The notes under the pieces were generated by a model, which worked only from the letters and a program-made list of their open reading frames with translations, was not told the DNA's origin and did no database searches. Positions 45,717 through 53,920 of a stretch of DNA of 64,000 nt are shown piece after piece; the first letter of the stretch is position 1; each line of letters begins with the position of its first letter. Both the position numbers and the translations under genes were made by a program. This DNA comes from CAYTPI01 sp964439625. Lineage in GTDB: Bacteria > Chloroflexota > Anaerolineae > Aggregatilineales > UBA3940. Where the stretch lies: NCBI GenBank assembly GCA_964439625.1, contig CAYTPI010000019.1:1-64000 (forward strand), given 5' to 3'.

Positions 45717-46106
45717 CTAATACCCCAACTCGACTTGGCCTTGGGTGCTTCGTCCGTTAAGGAACGCCACCAGTGAAGGCAGGTTGTTGAAGTGCTTGAA
45801 GCGTGTGCGAGAGAGGTTGAACGCCACCAGCATCGATAACCTTGTTACTTTATCTTCCGCGATGACAAATGCAGACTTCAAATTATCATGGTTACGATAA
45901 TTCTGAGTCATACGAAGATCATCAATCGTAAAATAGCCTGCGTTGAACTTCGTAGCATTAATAACTAGCTCAAGGTTGTGGTTATGTTTTTCAAGGTAAA
46001 TGACGATCTCTTCATTCAGTTTTTCGAGATTATTCCTAGTCAAGGTTTCCCCAAAAGTCACATTGAGAATGTGATCAGGTTCGTACCAGTTAATTTCATA
46101 TGCCAT
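45717..46106 (-). CDS. Small STAS-like protein of a signalling operon
   Basis: 129 residues from the ATG at 46106, preceded by GGAAG 9 bases upstream; an ATG three codons earlier (46115) overlaps that site. It has the layout of SpoIIAA/STAS-like proteins: YEINWYEPDHILNVTFGETL, a LELVINATKF strand, TMLVAF-like middle strand and a closing helix FNNLPSLVAFLNGR. It is the last gene after a broken kinase and two response regulators, all same strand. It might read out or tune the phosphorelay; no catalytic residues are seen. Confidence 0.65.
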   Translation of the reverse strand: MAYEINWYEPDHILNVTFGETLTRNNLEKLNEEIVIYLEKHNHNLELVINATKFNAGYFTIDDLRMTQNYRNHDNLKSAFVIAEDKVTRLSMLVAFNLSRTRFKHFNNLPSLVAFLNGRSTQGQVELGY

Positions 46107-46130
46107 AGCTATCATCTTCCACTTAAAAAC

Positions 46131-46517
46131 TTAGTTGGCGATACCGTTCTCGACGAGCTGCTCTAGTGTTTCAGCCAATGCCGCGGCATCTATTGGCTTA
46201 GGAAAATACGATGCGAAGCCCGTTTCTAAGGCTTGCTGCCGTAGCTTAGACGTATGGAACGCGGTGATCGCCACACAGGGAATGTCGCGTGTGGCGGCGT
46301 TAGTCAAGATCTCATCCAAGAGCTGCCAACCGTCCTTTTCTGGCATGGCAAGGTCAATTATAACGGCAACAATACTAGATTGTGCGTTCTGTAGAATAGC
46401 ACTTGCCTGTGCGCCGTTATCAGCGGTGATAACATCAAAGAGGTGCATCAAAGAGGCAGCGACAAATTCTTGCCCATCTGGGTCATCTTCAACGAGCAGG
46501 ATCGTTTTCTGTGACAT
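46131..46517 (-). CDS. Stand-alone response-regulator receiver domain (1)
   Basis: 128 residues, only a receiver domain. The acidic pocket is VEDD at residues 8-11, the phospho-acceptor is Asp in VIIDLAMPEKDGW, followed by the CVAITAF Thr and the Lys in YFPKPID. With no output domain it should act by protein contact, as a phosphorelay intermediate or as a partner of the kinase. It lies 14 bp after the second receiver gene. Confidence 0.9.
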   Translation of the reverse strand: MSQKTILLVEDDPDGQEFVAASLMHLFDVITADNGAQASAILQNAQSSIVAVIIDLAMPEKDGWQLLDEILTNAATRDIPCVAITAFHTSKLRQQALETGFASYFPKPIDAAALAETLEQLVENGIAN

Positions 46518-46531
46518 ATTTCGTCAGCCTC

Positions 46532-46957
46532 CTATATGTTCAAATATTGAACAAGCTCTGGCATATCTAGAAGCAATTTTACGAGATCCTGCATAAAAGT
46601 GTCAACTGTTAGGGGTTTCGTAAGGTAGTCGTTGAAACCAGCTTCCAGTGCCCGTTGAGCATCACCTCGCATGGCATGTGCTGTCAGTGCGATAACTGGC
46701 ACCGTTTGTATCTTCGGGTCTGACTTCAAAGCCTTAACAAATCCCCAACCATCCAGTTCGGGCATGGATAAGTCAGAGATGACGAAGCGCGGTTGCACAT
46801 CGTGCACGCGTTGCAGGGCTTGCTGCCCGTTCTCGGCTGTGTGAACGGTGGCTCCATATTCTGTTAGTAGGATTTCAGCCACTTCAAGGCTGTCTTCCTC
46901 ATCATCAATGATAACGACATCCCAACCTGCTAACAGATTATCTGGTATGTATTCCAT
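46532..46957 (-). CDS. Stand-alone response-regulator receiver domain (2)
   Basis: 141 residues, receiver only. The pocket is IDDEED, the phospho-acceptor Asp lies in FVISDLSMPELDGWG, the Thr in VIALTAHAMRGDAQRALEAG and the Lys in YLTKPLT. The AHAMRGD segment is typical of receivers fed by hybrid or phytochrome-like kinases. AAAGGAG lies about 10 bases before the ATG. It immediately follows the broken kinase, its likely former partner. Confidence 0.9.
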   Translation of the reverse strand: MEYIPDNLLAGWDVVIIDDEEDSLEVAEILLTEYGATVHTAENGQQALQRVHDVQPRFVISDLSMPELDGWGFVKALKSDPKIQTVPVIALTAHAMRGDAQRALEAGFNDYLTKPLTVDTFMQDLVKLLLDMPELVQYLNI

Positions 46958-46981
46958 AACTATATATGCTCCTTTGGCGTT

Positions 46982-48253
46982 TCAGTTGGTTCCAGTTTTC
47001 AGCGGTAAGGTCACTGTAAAGGTGCTGCCCTTATCCAGTTCACTCTCTACTGTTACTCTTCCTTTGAGTTCGCGTGCAACGCGTTGAACGATTGCCAAGC
47101 CGAGACCAGTCCCACCGTGCTTACGCTTGGATGATTGGTCTACTTGGCGGAACTCATCAAAGATGTATTCGCGGGCATGTGGTGGAATACCCATCCCTGT
47201 GTCACTGACGTCGATCTTCATCTCAGTATCGCTGGATTTAGTCCAAGTTATTGCAATGCTGCCTCGCTCTGTAAATTTAATGGCATTGCCAATCAGGTTC
47301 GTGGCGATCTTGGTGAGCGCCTCGCCATCGGTATAGATTGTCTCAGGCAGAGATGGGTCAATCGCGAGCTTAAAGTCAAGCCCCTTCTCATAAGCAAGGC
47401 TGGATAAACTACCCTGCCATTCGAGTGCAAGCTCTCTAGGTGAAAGCGGTTCTTCGATTAGTTCCATCCGGCCAGCCTCAATCCTAGACAGATCGAGAAA
47501 GTCATTGATCAGCGCGAGCAGCCGAGTGCTGTTAGCCTTGACTTTCTTCAGATAGCGCTCGGTCTTCTCGTTGTATTCTGAGCCTGCCATTTTCTTGAGC
47601 ATAATGCCGGTAAAGCCTTCGATGGCGTTCATCGGTGTACGTAGCTCATGGGGGACATCATAGCTAAAAATTCTGACTTGAGGCGGTTGCTCTCAAGTGC
47701 TATCCTTTGTGCTTCGACTGCTTCGTCGCGTGCTTTAATCAAATCTTGCTCACGCTGGCGGACTTCACGTGCCATCTGTTGGAAGGTGCGCGTTAATTGA
47801 CCAAGCTCATCCTCGCGTTGTGCCAAAGCTATGAGTTCTGGAGATTCAATTTGCTCGACGGTAACCGTGTCGTTTGCGATGGCGACGGTTAGGGAATTTA
47901 GGTCATTAATCGGTGAGACAACTGAGCGCTTTATGAACCAATTGACGCTGTAGCCAATCCCGACAAACGTTATGAGTACCACGCTGAGAATAGATGTGAG
48001 CAGTAACCCCGCTTCGGAGAGAATGTCGCCAGCAGGGACATAGATCGTCTGCGCTGCGATCACTTCGCCAAGTTGCCAGTTGTACCCACCCTCGTCACCA
48101 TAGGTCGCAACCTGACTGATCGGGGCGATATCAGGTGTGCTGTGGCATTCGAGGCAGCTTTCTTGCGTGACTGTCAAGGGGCGAGCATTGTAGAATAAAG
48201 ATGACGACAAGCAACCGATTGATTTGCGTATTGAGTGTGCGATTTGAAAACAC
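46982..48253 (-). pseudogene. Broken histidine kinase with c-type heme sensor domain
   Basis: Three pieces in three frames make one kinase. From a GTG at 48253 the frame reads FSNRTLNTQINRLLVVIFIL, a first TM. At about 48190 the sensible reading jumps frame to FYNARPLTVTQESCLECHS, the end of a Tll0287-like (DUF3365) sensor with a CxxCH heme site, so about 150 residues of sensor are missing. A second TM, a HAMP-like linker and FLAMMS follow. At the H-box a run of five G (47650-47654) shifts the frame, so SHELRTP with the phospho-His is lost; the correct frame resumes at MNAIEGF and runs through HATPase motifs (NLIGNAIKFTERG, DTGMGIP, GGTGLGLAIV). The second piece could still be made by TGA/ATG coupling. 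Confidence 0.8.
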
Positions 48254-48443
48254 GTATGGGCATCTTTCTATCTAGAAACTGACGTAATTACTCTGCTTAG
48301 CGCATCTTGCACCTTGATGGGCCCAAATATAAAATGCTGGCTAACCCAATAGGCTTATGAAAATTTAATAAACTGTTGCCATTCTAGCCGTCCTAGTTTA
48401 AGAACAGGCTAAGAAACCGAGATGAATAGTGGTATGAAACCAA

Positions 48444-48470
48444 AAAGACCCCGACCATGTCGGGGTCTTT
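48444..48470 (-). terminator. Terminator of the bc-complex operon
   Basis: AAAGACCCCGAC (48444-48455) and GTCGGGGTCTTT (48459-48470) form a perfect 12-bp stem with a 3-base loop; on the minus strand it ends in TTTTTGG. It lies 20 bp after the cytochrome c gene and insulates the kinase remnant. Confidence 0.88.
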
Positions 48471-48490
48471 CGAATAACTTGTGTCGGTAG

Positions 48491-49552
48491 TTAACCGGCT
48501 TCTTCGCTGGCGGCTTCTTCAGGTGCATCTTCTTCGCTGTCTTCAGCCATGTCCTCCTCAACACCTTCCTCTGGGGCCACGTAATCCGGGTCAGCCTCAG
48601 GCGGGATGGCACCGTTAAGGTCATAGATGTAGGCAATCAGGTCAGCGACGTCCTGTGCGCAGAGGCGGTCGCCGAAATTGGCAGGCATGCCACCATTTTC
48701 ATAGCCTGGCACATAGAAGTTGTTCGGGGCGACAATTGACTCATGTAGGTAGTCGTTCGCATCGTCAATGCCTTCATACTCATTCTCGACACGGTCAAGG
48801 ACGCCCAGGAAGGACGGGCCAACCAGCACAGAACCATCAATTGAGTGGCACGACTGGCAACCCAGTGGTGCACCGTCAAGGACGGAACGCCCGTTGGCAC
48901 TGTAGAGTACAGCACCACGCTCGGCGCTACCTGCTGGCAGCGGCACGTTCGGGTCACCACCGATGGCCTCACAGGTGACGTCTTCGGGCGGCTCTGGTAG
49001 ATCGGGTACTTCTGGGCAGTTGTCTGGGTCTTCTTCCGTGCAGACCCAATACTCACTCCAGTTCATCACATAGCGGGTGACGTCCTGCACTTGGTCATTA
49101 CGGAGTGGGCCACCGAACTGCTGCCCCCACGTTGGCATAGGGTTGGCCCAACCTGCCGCCATCACAGGGCGACCAGCAGCAACAGTAAGTTCGACATAAT
49201 CATATAAGGTGCCAGACCAGCCGACCTCCGCCATGCGGGTGCCGTCAAAGAAAGCCTCGTTGTTGATGTTCGGCGCGACGCCTGGTGCACCCTGCCCAAA
49301 GGGGCCATGGCAGCTCGAGCAGTTGTTGGCATAAAGTAGCGCGCCGCGTTGGATGGAACGCCCATCAAACTGGTCGGTGTAGGCGTCGAGCCGGGCCGGC
49401 TCATTGAGCATGACCCAGCCGACTGCCATAATCGTTGCAAAGAATATCAGTGTTCCGTACAGAGCGCGCTGCTCTGCTGAGAACTGTTCGGTCATCAGGC
49501 GTTGGAACCAGTTCTTTTTAGGCTCCTGCCCTCGTGTTTCTTGGTCAGTCAT
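48491..49552 (-). CDS. Membrane-anchored diheme cytochrome c of the bc complex
   Basis: 353 residues. Cytoplasmic N-terminus, TM at about 30-52, then two cytochrome c domains with heme sites CSSCH (near 78) and CQSCH (near 235). Possible Met ligands lie in MPTWGQQFGG and NGGMPANFGD. The last 30 residues are an acidic low-complexity tail (EEDMAEDSEEDAPEE). It takes the place of cytochrome c1 or f, passing electrons from the Rieske protein to soluble carriers. It is the third gene after Rieske and cytochrome b, 5 bp after the latter. Confidence 0.9.
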   Translation of the reverse strand: MTDQETRGQEPKKNWFQRLMTEQFSAEQRALYGTLIFFATIMAVGWVMLNEPARLDAYTDQFDGRSIQRGALLYANNCSSCHGPFGQGAPGVAPNINNEAFFDGTRMAEVGWSGTLYDYVELTVAAGRPVMAAGWANPMPTWGQQFGGPLRNDQVQDVTRYVMNWSEYWVCTEEDPDNCPEVPDLPEPPEDVTCEAIGGDPNVPLPAGSAERGAVLYSANGRSVLDGAPLGCQSCHSIDGSVLVGPSFLGVLDRVENEYEGIDDANDYLHESIVAPNNFYVPGYENGGMPANFGDRLCAQDVADLIAYIYDLNGAIPPEADPDYVAPEEGVEEDMAEDSEEDAPEEAASEEAG

Positions 49553-49557
49553 TGTTG

Positions 49558-51195
49558 TTAGTGTGCTCCACCAGCCGCATAACCGTATTCATGAATGGGC
49601 ACGCTCAAGTCGGATGTAATCTGTGAGCCATCAGAGCCTTCCCAGACGATCTGTAGATCAACTGTGACGAGCTGCGGCTGCGTTTCATTGACGACTAGCG
49701 TAGCCTGTGCGTTGGGTAGTCCACCACGGTCAATGGGGACTTCACGAGCATGTTCAACTTCTTCTTGGTAGACCTCAAGCGCATGGTATAAGCCGCTTGA
49801 ACGTGGAATTTCTTCTTCCCAGTCACCCTCAAGGACATCTATCGCCCCCATTGGGATGACGGCTTCTAAGTCTTCATACGGTACCCGATGCAGCACCCCG
49901 ACTTTTTCTATTGGAGCCATCTCAAAGAATATTTCTTGGTCGAGTGATGATTGTACCAAGAAGAAGGGGGTACCCATCCATGAGAGCACTGCGATGACAG
50001 CGATGAAGATCATGCTGACGGAGATAGCCAAGCGACGCTTCGCGTAGTAGCGGACGGGGCCAACGTCAACGTATGGCATCACCATAAACATCAGCAGGAG
50101 GATAGTCGGCAAAATAACACCCATGAAGGTTTTATCGCCGAGTTTCAACAACCCTTGAATCCATAAGAAATACCAAGGCGCCACCGTATGGAACGGTGTA
50201 TCCAGGGGGTTGGCCTGGTTTTCTAAGGGCGCATCGTAGAAGAATATCACCATCACGATCATCAAGAAGGTGGTGACACCCGCCAACCAGAGGTCAGAGG
50301 TGAACAGGTCAGGTAGGTAGTAAACACGCTCACTGACGGGGACACGCTTGGCGGTATCTTCACCGGTTTTCTCAAGCTCTGGCGGTAAGCTGTGCCCAAA
50401 AAGCACAACCTTGTAGTAATGCATGCCCAACAAAGCCAAACCGACTAACGGGAAGACGAAAACGTGTAGCAGGTAGAAGCGCAGCAAACCTGCTTGCCCA
50501 AGATCTGGTGAGCCCTTCAACAAAATGTTGACGAAGCGCCCGACAATCGGCGGCGGTGCGGCTTCAGCCATTGATGCACCAATGGTCACAGCCCAGTAGG
50601 CCAGTTGGTCCCACGGAAGTAGGTAGCCGGTAAAGCTCAAGCCCATCGTGATCACCAGCAGCAGCATACCAGTCACCCAAGTGAAACCACGGGGGTACTT
50701 ATATGACGCTGTGACGTAGGTTCGCAACATGTGCAATGCGACGAATAACACCATCGCTTCGGCACCAAGGCGGTGCAAGTCGCGCATGAACTGCCCCAAA
50801 GGGACGTTACTCAAAATGTTGAGCATATTGTCGTATGCTAAGTTGGTTGACGGGGTGTAGAACACCATCAGGAACAGACCTGTGATCGCCTCAAAGGCGA
50901 AGAAGAAGGTCGATAACCAACCTAGGCGGAAATAAGGATAAACACCTGTGACGGCTTTGTTGTAGTAGCCGGGACGAATGTGCATCCAGAAACTATCAGC
51001 ATGGGGGCGCAGGCGCGGGTTCGGACGGGTGAGTGGGTCATCACCGCGCAGCATTGCACGCAGCTCAGCCACGTCGATGCCGTTTGTCGTCCGATAGACA
51101 ATATCATTGATTGTGTCGCCGACTGCTGCCCGCAGGCCTGTCTCTCGGACGCGCTTAACAAAGGGCGCGTCCTTGAAATCGAGATTGTTTTCCAT
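49558..51195 (-). CDS. Cytochrome b (b6 and subunit-IV parts fused)
   Basis: 545 residues. The first half holds four helices with two heme-ligand His pairs: LHRLGAEAMVLFVALHMLR and FYLLHVFVFPLVGLALLGMH. The loop GLSFTGYLLPWDQLAYW is the conserved quinol-site region. The second half is like subunit IV, with the PEWY motif replaced by VAPWYFLW. A soluble C-terminal extension of about 110 residues (from about 430) has no known match. It oxidises membrane quinol, most likely menaquinol, and moves charge across the membrane. It lies between the Rieske and cytochrome c genes. Confidence 0.9.
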   Translation of the reverse strand: MENNLDFKDAPFVKRVRETGLRAAVGDTINDIVYRTTNGIDVAELRAMLRGDDPLTRPNPRLRPHADSFWMHIRPGYYNKAVTGVYPYFRLGWLSTFFFAFEAITGLFLMVFYTPSTNLAYDNMLNILSNVPLGQFMRDLHRLGAEAMVLFVALHMLRTYVTASYKYPRGFTWVTGMLLLVITMGLSFTGYLLPWDQLAYWAVTIGASMAEAAPPPIVGRFVNILLKGSPDLGQAGLLRFYLLHVFVFPLVGLALLGMHYYKVVLFGHSLPPELEKTGEDTAKRVPVSERVYYLPDLFTSDLWLAGVTTFLMIVMVIFFYDAPLENQANPLDTPFHTVAPWYFLWIQGLLKLGDKTFMGVILPTILLLMFMVMPYVDVGPVRYYAKRRLAISVSMIFIAVIAVLSWMGTPFFLVQSSLDQEIFFEMAPIEKVGVLHRVPYEDLEAVIPMGAIDVLEGDWEEEIPRSSGLYHALEVYQEEVEHAREVPIDRGGLPNAQATLVVNETQPQLVTVDLQIVWEGSDGSQITSDLSVPIHEYGYAAGGAH

Positions 51196-51318
51196 CTGCG
51201 GTTCAGGCTCCTCTTAGACGAATGAAGCTGACGTTATATCTCAGCGGTTAACTGATAATTGCGTTAGAGATGGTCGTTATTATATCAACGAGTTACCAAA
51301 ATGTAACTCGTGAACACG

Positions 51319-51864
51319 CTACCCAACAGGTGGCCCATCAATGCGGGAACCTGTGTTGATGACAATGCGGGTTGCATTGTCCGGGACTTGCAGCGGTGCA
51401 TCTGGGTTATCTACATTAGACTCAGCAACGACATTACCACTGTCGTCTAAGGCTTGCATCTGGAAGCGGTCAAGGGCACGCGGCGCTGGCCCTTCGAAGT
51501 AGTCACCATTGAGCAAAAACTTTGAGCCGTGGCAAGGGCATTCGAAGCGCCCCGTGAGCGGCGTCCACTTGTACAAGCAGCCAAGATGAGTACACACCTT
51601 ATACAAGGCAAATACACCGGATGCTGTATTGACTAACCAGAAACGCCCGTCTGGGTTATCTACGGGTGCGCTATCCAATGCTGGTAGGTCAGAAATAGAC
51701 AGGCTGAACGCACCACCGAATTCACCCTCGCGGAAGCGGGGGTAAGCGAACCACAAAATTGCACCACCAGTACCACCCAGCACCAACAGCATAGATGAGA
51801 GCCAGACATAATGTAGAAACTCGCGCCGGCTCATTGGGCTTGGGCTAATGACGGCCTCTGCCAT
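51319..51864 (-). CDS. Rieske iron-sulfur protein of the bc complex
   Basis: 181 residues. A twin-arginine-like SRREFLHY leads into one TM (about 18-40), so the folded domain goes out through Tat. The [2Fe-2S] cluster ligands are in CTHLGC and CPCHGSKF, with both disulfide cysteines present. The C-terminal tail ending in RIDGPPVG is short. It starts with a strong AGGAGG before the ATG and is the first gene of the operon Rieske, cytochrome b, cytochrome c. Confidence 0.95.
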   Translation of the reverse strand: MAEAVISPSPMSRREFLHYVWLSSMLLVLGGTGGAILWFAYPRFREGEFGGAFSLSISDLPALDSAPVDNPDGRFWLVNTASGVFALYKVCTHLGCLYKWTPLTGRFECPCHGSKFLLNGDYFEGPAPRALDRFQMQALDDSGNVVAESNVDNPDAPLQVPDNATRIVINTGSRIDGPPVG

Positions 51865-52097
51865 GTTACCTCCTAGGCGAACATACTCTCCGGGTTAATT
51901 ATCCCGAGCTGTGTTCAGAGTTTTCGTTGGGCTGCACGGACTACGTGCAGGTCACGTTTAACGTTAGTGTATTAGGAACCAGAGTAAATGGCATACTTAC
52001 CCTAATGAGTCTCGACAAGCAATAAATGAAGACTTTTCCTCACAACGCATCTTAACATGGGTTGAATTCAGTTGTCAAAAAATTCACAAACACTTTA

Positions 52098-52141
52098 GCC
52101 CCGTATTTATTGAGGTGCTAGCTTACTTGATTACACGGGGC
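52098..52141 (-). terminator. Possible terminator after the membrane protein gene
   Basis: GCCCCGT (52098-52104) pairs with ACGGGGC (52135-52141) across a 30-base loop; the minus-strand tail is AT-rich (TTTGTGAATTTTTT). It sits 13 bp after the gene ending at 52154. The rest of the 289-bp gap to the Rieske gene holds nothing else clear beyond promoter space. Confidence 0.4.
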
Positions 52142-52153
52142 GGCACCTTATGC

Positions 52154-53920
52154 TTATCGGTTAAGATCCAGCAGGGGTGGGTATACTTGCTGCACTTGCT
52201 CATTGACGTAACCCGGCCTAATTCGCTCATAGGGGGCATAGCTGGATTCTGCCTCTGGCCCAATCACTGACAGATCGACATAGTCGTTGAACACACCAAA
52301 CTCAGCCAAAGACCGCGCCGATATATCCTCGATGATTACCGCTTGCCCGTCAGTATTTTTGGTGATGAAGATCACCTGATCCCAATTATAGTGCTGGTCG
52401 GTAAATAAAAAGGAGGGCGGCCCCGGGTGTGTCTGGGTCACGGTGACGCCGTCTTCCGTAATCTGCCAGTCGCTGCCGGCCATATTATCATTGGAGATCA
52501 GCGCCCTTGCTTTTTCTTCATACAGTACTTGTACGGCGTATTGCAGCCCGACCCCAAAGATGAACGGTGAGTCATCAGCACCTTGTGGCTGAATATGGAT
52601 AAACAGTGTGCCCTCTTCAACATCAGGTGTAATGTGTGTAAGCGTTCGGAAATATTTAGCTTGATCCGACCAAACTGAGTCAAGGGCATATAATTCCCCC
52701 TGAAGGTCACTGACTTGAACAGCACCAATTGTCCCTACTGTGATTAAAACCATAGCAGCGAGTGCTTGCCTAAGCCAGTTACGTGGTAACAGTTCTGAAA
52801 TCAACCACACGATAGCAGTCACTATTACCGCGACACCAATCGGTGTCGTTGAGTGCACTCTGATGGTTGTGTCGGCTACAATTGTTAGGAGAAAGGCAAA
52901 CAATCCAAGGAACCAGACTAATATCCCCAACCCAAGCCAGAGAAGCGGTTTCTTTAAATTTTGAAGCCAGTAACGATCTTTCTCAGCTTGGCCCAGGGCC
53001 CAATCTGGCGATCTCAACACGAACCAACTGGTAAGTAATAACGATGTATTCACCAATATAATTGGCAGCCGATACTCAGTCAGTTTGCTAGCTTGTAACA
53101 AGAAAAGCGGCCGCAAGGTAAACATTGTTTGTAGAGATAAGCGCGACACAATCCGCTCTAATGACACAGGCTCCCTGAAACCACTGAAATATGTTTCGCT
53201 CCCTAAGCCAAGTATGGGGATTGCATACCATGCTGCGGAGATCGAAATAAACACGCCCCAAAGACATAATTTGAAAAAGGTTGAGCGATCATATTGGCGG
53301 CCTAGAATGATCCCTAGGGTAGGTATGCCTGCTAGGAGTGGTAAGAGTGCTTCACGCATTCCGCTTGCCAGTAAACAAAACAAGCCACTAATAAAGAGCA
53401 TGCCGTAGCTTAAATCATCAACGCTGCGGAAAAAGAGATATATGGCGATTAAAGCGAAAGTAAGACTGAGTAGATGGTCACTAATAGAGAAGATATTGAG
53501 CAGAAAAAACCAATCAGGTACGAAATATAATAAGTAAATGAAGCCAGCCATGTAGCTGAACTGAACGTGCGTCAAGAGAAGCTGACGCATGTTTAAATAG
53601 ACAAGGCAAGCATTCACACACCTGCCTAGCAATACGAAGATGTGTCCTGCAATTGGTGCTGTATCAAACACGAAGGCGAAAAGTGCGACGGGAACCAGTG
53701 TCGTTGGTCTACTTGAATAGTAACCAAGCCGTCCGTTAATAGCTGAGTAGTAGTGCCCCCACGAATCGCCACCGTCACGGTTGCCGTAGTCAATGACAGT
53801 GAACAACGCCGCTGTCACTAGCAGATAAGCGGCAAACACCATGAGATCACGGCGAAGCCTTGGGTGGCTCTGAAAGTAGCTTGTAACTGATTTCTGCATA
53901 GCGGTTAACCTAGCATCCAC
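52154..53920 (-). CDS. Polytopic GT-C-like membrane protein (set B, copy 2)
   Basis: 588 residues with about 11 helices to about 430, then a soluble C-terminal domain of about 150 residues. The first outer loop is DYGNRDGGDSWGHYYSAING, with acidic residues in the usual GT-C place but no DE-x-x-H as in the 34-45 kb set. The end reads SSYAPYERIRPGYV, then QQVYPPLLDLNR. Paralogue of the gene at 55598 (shared GNRDG, YYSxRP, VPDWFF, VHSxxPIG). GTG at 53920 or ATG at 53899. It overlaps the previous gene by 11 bp. A glycosyltransferase role is inference from topology. Confidence 0.72.
   Translation of the reverse strand: MDARLTAMQKSVTSYFQSHPRLRRDLMVFAAYLLVTAALFTVIDYGNRDGGDSWGHYYSAINGRLGYYSSRPTTLVPVALFAFVFDTAPIAGHIFVLLGRCVNACLVYLNMRQLLLTHVQFSYMAGFIYLLYFVPDWFFLLNIFSISDHLLSLTFALIAIYLFFRSVDDLSYGMLFISGLFCLLASGMREALLPLLAGIPTLGIILGRQYDRSTFFKLCLWGVFISISAAWYAIPILGLGSETYFSGFREPVSLERIVSRLSLQTMFTLRPLFLLQASKLTEYRLPIILVNTSLLLTSWFVLRSPDWALGQAEKDRYWLQNLKKPLLWLGLGILVWFLGLFAFLLTIVADTTIRVHSTTPIGVAVIVTAIVWLISELLPRNWLRQALAAMVLITVGTIGAVQVSDLQGELYALDSVWSDQAKYFRTLTHITPDVEEGTLFIHIQPQGADDSPFIFGVGLQYAVQVLYEEKARALISNDNMAGSDWQITEDGVTVTQTHPGPPSFLFTDQHYNWDQVIFITKNTDGQAVIIEDISARSLAEFGVFNDYVDLSVIGPEAESSYAPYERIRPGYVNEQVQQVYPPLLDLNR

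Noticed and set aside
47629..48210. 193-residue frame as an intact sensor protein
   Set aside because: Its TTG start is an artefact; the frame begins in the middle of a sensor domain and ends by frameshift at the H-box, so it is part of the broken kinase.
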